Below are positions 36,451 to 46,324 of a stretch of DNA of 64,000 bases, in pieces. The DNA lies in the NCBI GenBank assembly GCA_033239525.1, contig BSYO01000004.1, forward strand, positions 12,562,037 to 12,626,036, read 5' to 3'. Numbering within the stretch: position 1 is the first letter of the stretch; the number at the start of each line of letters is the position of its first letter. Made by a program: the position numbers and the translations under genes. The notes beneath the pieces are model-generated. The model was given only the letters and a program-made list of their open reading frames with translations, ran no database searches and was not told where the DNA came from. The stretch comes from Nepenthes gracilis (taxonomy: Eukaryota; Streptophyta; Magnoliopsida; Caryophyllales; Nepenthaceae).

Positions 36451-37163
36451 GTTTTTCTGCTAGCAGGCCTTTTTGATACCATATTTATGACTCCTGCCAC
36501 CACTCAATTTTTTGATTGCTTTGATTGCTCCTCATCATCTTTAATATTGTTTGGGACGAACCCATTGGTTTCATAAATATTTATTAAGATAACCTTTTGT
36601 ATTAGAATTTCAATCTCTTTCTGTAGCATCAAGTAATATTTAGTATTATGTCTTAGAAATCGATGATAAAAATAATACTTTGATTACCTCATTCTAGGTT
36701 CTTAAATGGTTTGGGCCGCTATATAAATTTTTCATTCTATATTTGTATTTGAATATTTGTCTAGGTATTATTCAGTGGTGTGAGGTTTAATAGTTTGTAC
36801 TCTTTATAAATACTCAAGTTGATTCTCTGCGCTTACTGAGATCTCGAGTGGAAGAGTTGTTGTCGTTTCACTTCTTTCCACTGGTTGACACCGGTTGGCA
36901 CTCATATTCTAAGAGTTCTAGCCACTTAGCTTCATTAGCCTCATCAACCACGATGTACACACTTGGTGAAAGTTTTTACTTGAAGAATGTCTTGAATTCC
37001 TATTGGGCTGATTATTTGAAAAACTCACCCTATTGAATCATGACCATGAAATCATTTAACTTCATCTCACTAGTGAGCTTTGAGATGCATCTGGTCTCAA
37101 CATTAAATATGGCCAAAAAAACATTTCAAACTTTGGCTTGGAGCCTGCCGGAGCCTAACAAGG
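36451..37163 (-). pseudogene. Gypsy gag, C-terminal half
   Basis: The minus strand reads RCISKLTSEMKLNDFMVMIQ, GEFFK, and then KWLELLEYECQPVS, followed by IYKEYK, LLNLTPLNNT and a degenerate HD...CYRxxxEIEILIQKGYL-like segment near 36600-36700. These are typical of retrotransposon gag followed by the region before protease. The right edge is cut by the copia element at 37164. Confidence 0.65.
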
Positions 37164-38256
37164 TGTTAGGGATATTATATATTGGTATATTTTGTGATTG
37201 AGTCTGCTTAGTTGTTATCGTATTATGTAGTATTATAAAAATCTACATCAAATTCTTGCCCAATATTCGTAAACGCGCAACTCTCAATATCCATGCTTGC
37301 TTTACGTCTAATCCGTGTACAAACCCCTTTTCCCGTATGTTCACACTCAATGTGCTCTTGAAACGCACACAAGCATTCTTTCTAGTATTCCTGCACTCGA
37401 CGGACACTCGAGGCGTGTACAAGCACACCTTTCAGATTATGCACACCTGATGAGCACCCAAATACACTTGAGCACTAGAGCACAAATCCAATGCAAGCCT
37501 AATGCATGCCTGCGCAGTGCTCAAGTGTACATTATTTTTATTTGCTGTATTTTTTTATCTAATTTTGGACCCTCTCTATATATACCTACCTTCCACAATA
37601 CATATAGAAATTATTGATATTATATTACACAAGGTGGATCCCCTATAGATCTCCTCTTTAAAACTTATAAAAGCCTCCTTTTTGGAAAACACGTCCTCGA
37701 TTATTCAGTATCAATCTTAAGGTTTTCTCATTATAATCTTATAAAATAAATATATTGTATTATACACACTTTTTTCTATCTATTGGCCTTTGTACGAGAA
37801 GTGAGTGGCATAAAAATTTGGATCCATTGGTATGTAAAAATGTTACGGCTCATGAAGTAAGATTAATAAAAAGATTAGAAGGTGTCCAATTCCATTATTA
37901 AAGGTAAATCTAAAGAGTTATTTGGTAAGAGTCACAAATTAAAAATAAGTCGGTTAAGTTAGTATATTTATACCACCCGGTCTGTAAGTTAACTTTTGAG
38001 TATATTATTTTTACTAGTCGTAGAATCTCAGAGGATTTTACTCAATAATTGTAGTTATCGATATTTTTCTTTATCATTAAAAATCCCGTCTTGGCTATTG
38101 TTATTTATTATACTTATTATTTATATCCTTTTGATAGTCAAGAACATCAAAATTTGAATATTTTGTACGTATATTATATATTCGTATAAATCTTTATTTT
38201 GTAATTTAAAAAAGAGTCGAAACAAGTTGAGATTAATGACTCCCTAGTCTTTTTCA
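37164..38256 (+). repeat. 5' LTR of the envelope-like copia element
   Basis: The 1093-bp LTR starts TGTTAGGGATATT and ends CTTTTTCA. It aligns with 43578-44650. It includes a GC-rich block (37260-37520) with CTCGAG and GAGCAC words and a TATATATACC box near 37578. Confidence 0.85.
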
Positions 38257-38258
38257 AT

Positions 38259-38272
38259 TGGTATTAGAAACT
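38259..38272 (+). other. Primer binding site of the envelope-like copia element
   Basis: TGGTATTAGAAACT stands two bases after the LTR and matches TGGTATCAGAGC of initiator methionine tRNA type with small changes. Confidence 0.65.
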
Positions 38273-38298
38273 TACTCCGATTCTCGACCCTAATCTAG

Positions 38299-39856
38299 AT
38301 GTATACTAGCTACTCTATATCTGTTCCTCTCTATTTTGATGGGAACAACTATACGTACTGAAAGGTATGCATGAAAGCTTTCCTCAAATCCATGGATGAA
38401 TAGGTATAGGGTAGCACACAATCTGGGTGAACTCCCCCCAGAAATGCTATAAAATGAACCAAAAGTTCTATTCTTGTGAACAAAAGAAGAACTTCATGTT
38501 TACAACTGGAATAGTGAGAGATTTCATGCTATTTTTATGGTTATATTTCTAAAATAGTTTAAATGCATCTCGATGTGTAAAACTTCTAAAGATAGTTAGG
38601 ACATCCACAAAATTACTCATGAAAGTACTAATTTAGTTATGAATTCAAAGTTACAAATGCTCACTATTATATTTGAAGAAATCAGAATGAAAGATGACGA
38701 AATCTTTGATGAATTGTTTGTAAAATTAAATGATATTGTAAACTCAATGTTTAACTTAGGAAAAATAATTCCTAAAATTGAGATTTTTTTAAAAAGTTTT
38801 AAGATCACTCCCTGAGTGATTTAAATTCAAAGTCATTGTGATCGGGGAGAGTAAGGATCTCAACAAGGTAAAAATTAAAAAACTTGTCGGATCACTACAA
38901 ACATATAAACACACTTTACCACAATCAAAGAGTAATAAATCCATTGCATTAAAATCTATAAAGGAAGTGATAAATAATAATTCTAATAAAGAATTCCTTC
39001 GGGATGAAGATTTGGCCCATTTGTTAAGAACTTTAAAAAAATTTTGAAGAAAAACAAATATTCGTTAGAAAAATAAAAAGGGACTTTAATGTCTCCAAAA
39101 ATGGCAAGAAAAACAGATGTGAGAACAATGACATAAAATTAAAAAACACTAAAGGAATACAATACCACAAATGCCAAGGTTTTGGTATATTAAAGCCGAT
39201 TGCCCAAATTTTAAACACCAATAAGATCTAGTGGTGGCAATAAAAGTTAATGCTACGTTGAGTAATGTCGAAGAGAAAGATAATAAAAAATGTATTGAAG
39301 ATGGTTAAGTTAATTATATGGCTTTAATGACTTCTATAAATAGAAATGATGAGAATTTAGAAGAGAACTTGGATCAAACTAATGACTATAAGAACGAGTC
39401 AAAAACTTAATTTTACGTCATACAAGATATGTGTGATAAATTGTTTAGGAGTGTCTAAAAATCAAGAAATAAGTACATCCATGAAGCAAAAATTGATGAA
39501 AATCAAAAAATGAAAAATTGACCTTAGAACTAAACTAAACTCTAAAACACAATAACTTGAGAAATTGAACAAGTCATTTACAAAAAAAAAAAAATCAAAA
39601 TTCTTGAATCAGATATTAAAAGTACTCAAAATGTTCTAAAATAATTTTTGAGTGGATCCAAGCAATTTGACCGCATGCTCGGTCTAGAAAAAGTCGGTGG
39701 TAACAAAACAGGGTTGGGATATTCTACTAATACTTTAAATGTTAATGTTGTCTGAAAAACTATTTTTGACCCAACTACTTCCGTACAAAGATGAAAAATC
39801 ATACCATTTGCCCCCATCGTTCAAAGATCAAAAGGTTTTATAAAAATAAATGTTAA
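38299..39856 (+). pseudogene. Copia gag, broken
   Basis: The ATG at 38299 opens MYTSYSISVPLYFDGNNYTY, then a TGA where a tryptophan codon is expected, then KVCMKAFLKS. Further on come ESKDLNKVKIKKLVGSLQTY, KSIALKSIKEV and LRDEDLAHLLRTLKKF (38838-39047), a damaged zinc knuckle near 39160-39220 (HKCQGFG, KADCPNFK in another frame), and VNYMALM. These are the usual blocks of plant copia gag with a CCHC knuckle. It ends at the insertion of copy E, before any protease is reached. Confidence 0.85.
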
Positions 39857-41260
39857 TGTGACGGACCGACTTTCCCGATCAAAATTTGACAGAATTCTAA
39901 CAGAAAAATGACCGCCAAATAAATACAATCTATACAAAACCCTATACGATAAACAATATATATCCACACATCATATCATAGGATCCAAAAATAGCCATAA
40001 CAAAACATAGCACCAACATTATAACTCCATGTATGACGTTGGTTCAGATAAGATACCACTAGATTTCCAAATAAATTATACATACATGTGAAAGTATATA
40101 CATCCATCAAATATAGCGGAAACTAAACTACATGAACATCATCATCATACACATACATCAATATATAAAACCCTCTCAAAGATACTAATACTCCATAAAA
40201 TGGGATACAATTCTACAAAAACTAAGTCCTCAAGATTATCCTCCAGGTCTTCAACTTAACCGACTTCTAATCCTCTACCCCGCCTCATCGGGCATAAGTT
40301 CATACTCATCTGAAGAAAAAAAAATAGTAATGGTAAACCAAATACTCAACAAATATAATAATTACAGACAATAAATAATATACGCAATATAAAGCAGAGG
40401 AAAGATATAAGAGTATAACAGAGATGTATAAACATAAAACATAAATAAATACAAATTTTTGAAATACATTGATTTTTTCCATTTGACTTATTCTTTCTCT
40501 AGTTCTAAAACATGTATAAATTTCATTATCTTTGCGAACCAGAGCAAGTACACCTTGCTAGCTAATTGAGTGGACGATCGAGGAATAGAATGTGTTTGCA
40601 CCTACACATTCTAAAGTGCTATTCACAAATCTCAATTTTAACGTCCAGTGGCAGACGGGATACCTTTCACACGATGTACAAGGTCAGATAACGGACATAC
40701 TACCCATGCAACTTTAACGTCCCGTGGCGGACTGTACTCGATACTTAGAGCCAAATAACAAATATGCTACCCACACAACTTTAACGTCCCGTGGCAGACG
40801 GTGATACTTAGGGCCAAATAACAGATATGTTACCCACGCAACTTTAACGACCCGTGACGGATGGTATACCTTTCACTCGATATACAGGGCCAGATAATAG
40901 ATACACCACCAGAGCATCTCCTGTGATCTAGGAGCATTCCTTAATCTTTCACTGTAATATCCTAAGGCATGTCATGGAATACTACCATCTGAAAAACAAA
41001 TTCGTGGTCCAGATACAATTTCTTATTCTTTAAGAAAAAAGTCCACCAAACTTCTTTTACAAAGTTCTCATTCCAAAAGAACGAATCATAAACTTGTCAA
41101 ATTGTGGCATTCCCTTCGTATATTTTGTAAATCTTTTATAATTCTTTGATACAAATACAAATAATCGTTTCTTATACATTCATATCTTCACATGCTTTCA
41201 ATTATATGCATGTTCATCATAAAATATGGGATAAATAGAAATTATGCAAAATAATTAAAT
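39857..41260 (-). repeat. Copy E of the LTR family, truncated
   Basis: It starts TGTGACGGACC like copies C and D and follows them for about 1.4 kb (the CCTCTACCCCGCCTC block near 40270, GAACCAGAGCAAG near 40535). It then loses similarity near 41260, so the distal half with the GC-rich block and promoter is missing or replaced. It contains a four-unit tandem repeat at 40637-40912. The pol of the host copia element is missing exactly across this point. Confidence 0.7.
40637..40912. repeat. Tandem repeat of about 63-76 bp, four units
   Basis: Each unit begins TTTAACGTCCCGTGGC and ends near CTACCCACGCAAC. Units differ in length and the last is the most changed. Copy D has one such unit near 31415. 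Confidence 0.75.
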
Positions 41261-41615
41261 TCAAAAAAAAGTATAGATCAAGAAAAATGATCTTACATAT
41301 CATGGAGAAACATGATTGGTATGTTAACTCAATGCTATATGTATTATACCAAATTAATTTGTTTCACAAAAAAATTAATGTCCTATTCCTTGTGTCTTTT
41401 TCAAATTAGGTGCACCTTATGCACACCTCCCTCACTCTCAAGCGCTCTCCCTCCTTCTCAAGTGTGCCTGACATACACCTAAGGCATGTTTGAGCACACT
41501 TTATCTTCAAATGCTATGTGTGTGCCCTTCACATTCTCTCCTCCTCTCCCTACCTCTAGATTCTCCAAATCCTCTCGATCTACATGTTCCTCCTCCAATT
41601 GTGAGCAAATCTAAG
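41261..41615 (+). other. Leader region before the envelope-like ORF
   Basis: No ORF. A GC-rich block with CTCAAGCGCTC and GAGCACAC words (41400-41510) resembles the block upstream of TATA boxes in the LTRs. It is followed by a pyrimidine-rich stretch (41525-41615) like a plant leader, ending in a splice-donor-like AAG|GTAAG. Confidence 0.4.
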
Positions 41616-41996
41616 GTAAGTTTCTTCCCCTTCCTTCATTCTTATGCTTAATCTCTCCATTGATGGCGCTTTTCATCCTAGTCCATGATCTCCATTTTTC
41701 TTCTCTTATTTTGTTTCATTTGTTCATGTCTCACCATATTTAGTCCCAAATTGTAATTAGTTGTGTAAACCTTGTGTAGATCTAGCCTTGTTATGGAATT
41801 GGGTTTTGAGATTTTCGATGTGCAACCCAACCATGTTTTTGGGATACCCAATGTCCAATCTACACCTCTTTTGTGTAGACTTGTAGTGGTTTCGCCCCTC
41901 TCTTAACCCGTGGTTTTGGAGTCTAGTGGGTTCCTTATTTGCCGGCTTTGTCTCAGATTGATGTGCCTCGCCGTCTCTCTCTACTTTTCTATACAG
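41616..41996 (+). other. Candidate intron in the leader of the envelope-like ORF
   Basis: The donor AAG|GTAAGT at 41616 and the acceptor TTTTCTATACAG at 41985-41996 are both near consensus, and the acceptor AG is followed at once by ATG. The 381-bp segment is T-rich. There is no transcript evidence. Confidence 0.45.
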
Positions 41997-43250
41997 ATGT
42001 CTACCCCTCAAATATCCTTCTTCAAAAAGACTACTGGTAAGCGTCCCCGGGCTAGCGTGTCCTCACTCCAGACTGCTTTGTCAATCCCTCCATTGAGGAT
42101 CTTTTTTTATAAATGCATATCCCATCAACAACTTACCCTTGAATGAGACGTTCACCTCATGACCCTAGATCCATCCATTTCCTCACTATTTATTTACCAG
42201 CACTGGAAGTCGGTTTTGACTTACCTCATCCTTCCTGCTACACTCTTAATTTAAGAGTTTTATGAAAACATTCATGATCTAGACCACATGTTTGATTCCT
42301 TCTCTACCTTCTTGAGGGGAAGTACCCTTCAAATTACTCCGTAGGTGATCCCTCATTCTTTAGGCATTCTATGTGTCTCTAATCCTGACTAACCATACAT
42401 TTTTCATTCCATACCACATTTTGTTAAGATAGCCTTATTTCTCCACGCCTCTCCCATGATATAGCATGGAAAATCATTTAAGACCAAACACCTTACCCCT
42501 CAGAGTATGGTGGTGTGCCATATTATGTTGACCAATATTTTTTCAATCACACAACTCATCTTTATTCCCCTTGATAAAACATTGTTTTTGTATACCCTTC
42601 TTAGTAGGCGCCTAATTGATCTCCCATCTCATCTTTGCTCCCACATCTTTTCTTTTTTTATATCCAAGAAGAGTGGCAACCTTTCCTATGGTTGTCTCAT
42701 CCAATGCCTGATTATAAGTCTAGACATCCCGTTCTCTAACCCTCCTCGTGTGTGGCTTAGTAAACCCATTACTTGAACCACTTTTGAACAAAGCTAAGCC
42801 CACACTCATCATCTCTCCCAAATGCATGATGACCCTTAGATGATCATCTTCTTGAGGACCCCTCATTCCCCGCTAATACTGGCTCCTCCAACCCTCTTCT
42901 ATCCTCTACCTCCTCCTCCACGTTGATCATGGGGTAGCTCTCTTAGATTTTTGATCAGCTTGCGTGGCTATCTACATCTTAGGCATGGGTGGAATCTTAT
43001 GTTCTTGAGGGCTTTCGCCTCCTTAAGACTCGACTCAATACCTAAGAGACTTATATGCAGGAGCAATTTGTCCATTTGTTTGCCAAGTTGGCATCTCAAG
43101 GTACAAGTGATCAGTCTAACTCAAGGTACAAGGCATTGGGGGTACATAATGAGGGGGATGTTATCTTTATGGGGGAGATTATCATTTAGAGGAAGTTTAT
43201 ATTTTATGGGGAGGTCAGTTATATCTTAAGGGGAGGACTTTGATGTATCA
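41997..43250 (+). pseudogene. Envelope-like ORF ('putative plant transposon protein', PF20167-type), broken
   Basis: The ATG at 41997 opens MSTPQISFFKKTTGKRPRA. With frame breaks the reading goes on through FYENIHDLDHMFDSF, LRGSTLQITP, HSLGIPCVSNPD, LIFIPLDKTLFLYTLL, RLIDLPSHLCSHIF and FISKKSGNLSYG. This is the pattern of the extra ORF after pol in SIRE-like copia elements (FYxNI...LRGT...ALGxPxVSxP...LY), often called envelope-like. Several stops are present. A GGGGGAG-type purine stretch follows at 43160-43235. The relic at 1-1048 is a second copy. Confidence 0.7.
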
Positions 43251-43577
43251 AGTTTTAGTTTTTCATTTGTACTCATGATGTAACTGCTACTTTCTTCTAC
43301 AATATATTTTTTTGACTATGTGTTTACTATTGCTTTACTACTTTCCTTATATACATAGCTTGTTTCAATTCTATATATTTCTATAGACACTATGTTTGAA
43401 TAAGAACAACAAACTCTCGTGTCTTTTACCGTTTGAGTTTACTGTGTCGGTTATATTGTTAGAAATATATTTTTATATATATAGATTCTATCTCGATAGT
43501 ATCTAAACTCGTTATTAATATATTTTAGTTTTATAATTTTTGAAGAATTTTGTCATAAAATTGTCAAAGAATGAGAC
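43251..43577 (+). other. 3' untranslated region of the envelope-like copia element
   Basis: AT-rich text ends in TTTTGTCATAAAATTGTCAAAG and a GAGACT run before the LTR. It matches 6815-6925. Confidence 0.5.
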
Positions 43578-44650
43578 TATTAGGCATATTATGTATTACT
43601 ATATTCCATGATTGAGTCTAGTTGGTCATTGGCATGTTATCCAATATCATAAAGATTTGCATTAAATTTACACATAATATTCACAAATGCACAACTCTCA
43701 ATATCCACGCCTACATTGCGCTTAATCAATGCACAAGCACCTTTTATCGTATGTCCACACACGAGGTGCGATACGCACATGAGCTCCCTTTCCAATATGC
43801 CCGTGTTCAAGGTGCCCCTAAGGCGTGCACGAGTGTACTTTCCATATTACGCGGGCTCGATGAGTGCTCGATCAGACCCAATGTAGGCCTAATGCGCACC
43901 TGTGTGGTGCTCGAGCGGTAGGCGTGTATTTTTTATTTGCTGCTTTTTTTACCTAATTTCGGACATTCTTTATATATACCTATCATCCATAACTTATGTA
44001 ACAATTCTTGAGATTATATTGCATAAGCCAACTACTCTAAAGATCCCCTCTTTAAAGTGTGTAAAAGCCTTATTTTTTAGAAAACTCTTCCTCAATTATT
44101 GAGTATTAATCTTAAAGTTTTTTCACTACATTCTTATAAAATAAATATATTGTGTTATACACACCTATTTCTACCTATTGACCTTTGTACAAGACATGGG
44201 TGGCATAAATATTAAGATCCATTGGTGTGCAAAAGTTCTACAGCTCATGAAATAAGATTGACAAGAAGACCGTAAGGTATCCGGTTCCATTGTCAAAGGC
44301 AAATCCAATGAGTTCCTTGGTAGGGTTATAAGTCGGGAGTAAGTTGAATAAATTATTGCTTCTATATCAACCGATCTATAAGTTGATTTTTTTTGTGCAT
44401 TGTTTTTACCGGCCATAAAATATTGGAAGGTTTTACTCAATAACCATAATCATTGAGGTTTTTATTTGTCATTAAAAACTTTGTCTTGACTATTGTTATT
44501 TATTATACTTATTGTTTATATCCTCTTAATAGTTAAATATATCTAGATCCGAATATATTTTACGTATATTATACATTCATGTATATCTTTATTTACAATT
44601 TAAAAAATGGTCGAAATGAATTGAGATTAGGGACTCCCTAGTCATTTTCA
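43578..44650 (+). repeat. 3' LTR of the envelope-like copia element
   Basis: This is the 1073-bp partner of 37164-38256. It starts TATTAGGCATATT (TG decayed) and ends GTCATTTTCA. It keeps the GC-rich block (43690-43920) and a TATATATACC box near 43973. Confidence 0.85.
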
Positions 44651-45550
44651 CCAATAAAACCAAATTCTTACATCTTCTTTTAAAGTTAAAGGGAAACATA
44701 GGCATAGTGCGAGTTTTCCGGGTTTTAGAAGCCAAACAACATTTAAAAGTGGTCTAACTAATCCATTAGATCAGTACTTCTGTCATAGGATCCAATATTA
44801 GCATTTAAAATTTATAAGGGAGCCAATACCTTTTAATAGTTGAAAAGTATATGACCCAATTCTATCATTTTTCTAGTAGTATTTTTTAAAAAAATCTTTT
44901 GTTGATCAGCCTTGTCCTCTCCTCCAACTCAGTTGTGGAGGTGATTTTTTTTAATTTTAAGGAATGTACTCAACTCCAAATAGTTAGCAAATATACATAA
45001 TATTTGTTAGGTCCGGAGGATTTTAGGCAGGCTGCTACAAGACATTTCCTCTCAAATAGATGAGTATCTAAAATCCCAAGTATATCATGGATTCTGTTTG
45101 CTCGGGACTTTTTCTATGACCTCAAAGTTCAGGTATCCTTCAAGCGGAGAAAGATTAATATGAAAGGTTTCCTCGAAGGACTCTGGAATCTTCAACTATT
45201 GATGGCCTTCCTTCATGATAGTCTTATTTCCTCTCGACCTTCTCCTTGAGGTTGATGCTTGTGAGTAGTGGCCAACTGTTTTGTGTATTTTGCTATCAAC
45301 TTTGTCCCACAGAGATTTTAGCATCTTTAATATGTCTTTGATCTAGGCCGTCAAGGCTTTGATGTCAAGATTTGTTGGTAGACGAATATCCTATGGCTAC
45401 CCTCCTCTGAGTTGAAGCCATGAGACATGATATCCTTAACAGCTGTCTTACTTAGCCTTGTGCCCATATATTCACCATTTTAATTTGTTGAAAATAGAAA
45501 TTTCTTTTGAAATCTTGATCAAATGGGAACAAATGACTTAATTTTGTTTT
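44651..45550 (-). pseudogene. Gypsy gag, N-terminal part and leader
   Basis: The minus strand leads from the primer binding site through a leader to segments such as IPESFEETFH, DLMDxLDHFxMLFGF and SLxLxKKMxEFGF, the usual opening of retrotransposon gag (DPxxHLxxF..., LTLKGxAxxWF). It would continue at 37163 beyond the copia insertion, with a gap. All frames are broken. Confidence 0.55.
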
Positions 45551-45564
45551 CACAGATGGTGCCA
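45551..45564 (-). other. Primer binding site of the gypsy element
   Basis: The minus strand reads TGGCACCATCTGTG a few bases after the LTR end TTTACA. Many plant gypsy elements have TGGCGCCGTCTGTGG at this place. Confidence 0.7.
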
Positions 45565-45568
45565 ATGA

Positions 45569-46324
45569 TGTAAATTTAGGATCTAGATCATAGTCCAAAT
45601 AGGGTCAAGTATGACCTTCGAATCTCTTAATCCAAATTCTACATATTATAACAATTAATAAGAAGTTAAAAAATACGAAACATATTCCCAAAATATCTAT
45701 TGACACTTAAATTAGAAATCTTTCTGTAAAAATGAAAGATAATAAGGACTTAGAAATGATAGAATTTAAGAGAATTCATGGATCGAATGATTTGGCTCTA
45801 TAATTATTGAAAGACATGAGTATATCAAGGTCTAGTATTCTATACTTTGTCTTCTCTTTTGAATTCGGTTCCCATTTGACTAAGAGAGATTGGCATATTT
45901 CTAAGATTTATTGCTAATCAATGCGCCTTTCTGAAATTTGTATGACTATACATTAATTGAGGTATTATATTAATTGAAAACCCAACCGTCACACAATCAT
46001 GTAACCATTCAGAGTTTAATACTTATTATTTAGTGGCTATAATTACCTATTTAATATGACAATTCAACTCTGAATTCATATAACTATTTGTCAGGAATTA
46101 ATGCCTAGTTTAATTTTCTATTGGGCCATTTTGCATCTCAATCTTTTCTATTTTTAACAATCTAGTCAATCGAATATTCGGCGAGCTAGTGTATGGACAA
46201 ATTCTTTATTCTCTTCTATTCTAGGTCTAACAACTCAATTATTTCATATTTTTCCATAAACTTGCAATGTGAAGCCCTATATTTTATCGGGTCAGGTCGA
46301 TCTTGTTTCAGACCAAATCCAACA
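45569..46324 (-). repeat. 5' LTR of the gypsy element
   Basis: The 756-bp LTR starts TGTAAATTT and ends AATCCAACA on the plus strand. It aligns with 18317-19057. Confidence 0.82.

Larger units (their letters stand above)
37164..44650 (+). mobile_element. Copia element with gag and envelope-like ORF but no pol
   Basis: Homologous LTRs lie at 37164-38256 and 43578-44650. Inside are a methionine-tRNA-type primer binding site, gag (38299-39856), copy E of the other LTR family, a leader with an intron-like segment, and an envelope-like ORF. Protease, integrase and RT are absent. It lies inside gag of the gypsy element but without a target duplication (CAAGG against CCAAT), and a few dozen gag codons seem lost there. 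The family resembles SIRE-like copia elements that carry an extra ORF. Confidence 0.75.
18317..46324 (-). mobile_element. Large nested Ty3/gypsy element, inactive
   Basis: Homologous LTRs lie at about 18317-19057 and 45569-46324. On the minus strand the order is 5' LTR, primer binding site, gag, protease, RT, RNase H, integrase, an accessory ORF on the opposite strand, polypurine tract, 3' LTR. RT before integrase defines gypsy order. Five younger insertions (about 20374-22452, 23523-26242, 27868-29895, 30642-33106 and 37164-44650) split it. Without them the element is about 11 kb. The protein sequence and extra antisense ORF suggest the Tat-type lineage. All frames are broken. A target duplication at the outer ends was not resolved. 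Confidence 0.8.

Noticed and set aside
40637..40912. CRISPR-like array
   Set aside because: The units are imperfect tandem repeats without unique spacers, in a plant retroelement.
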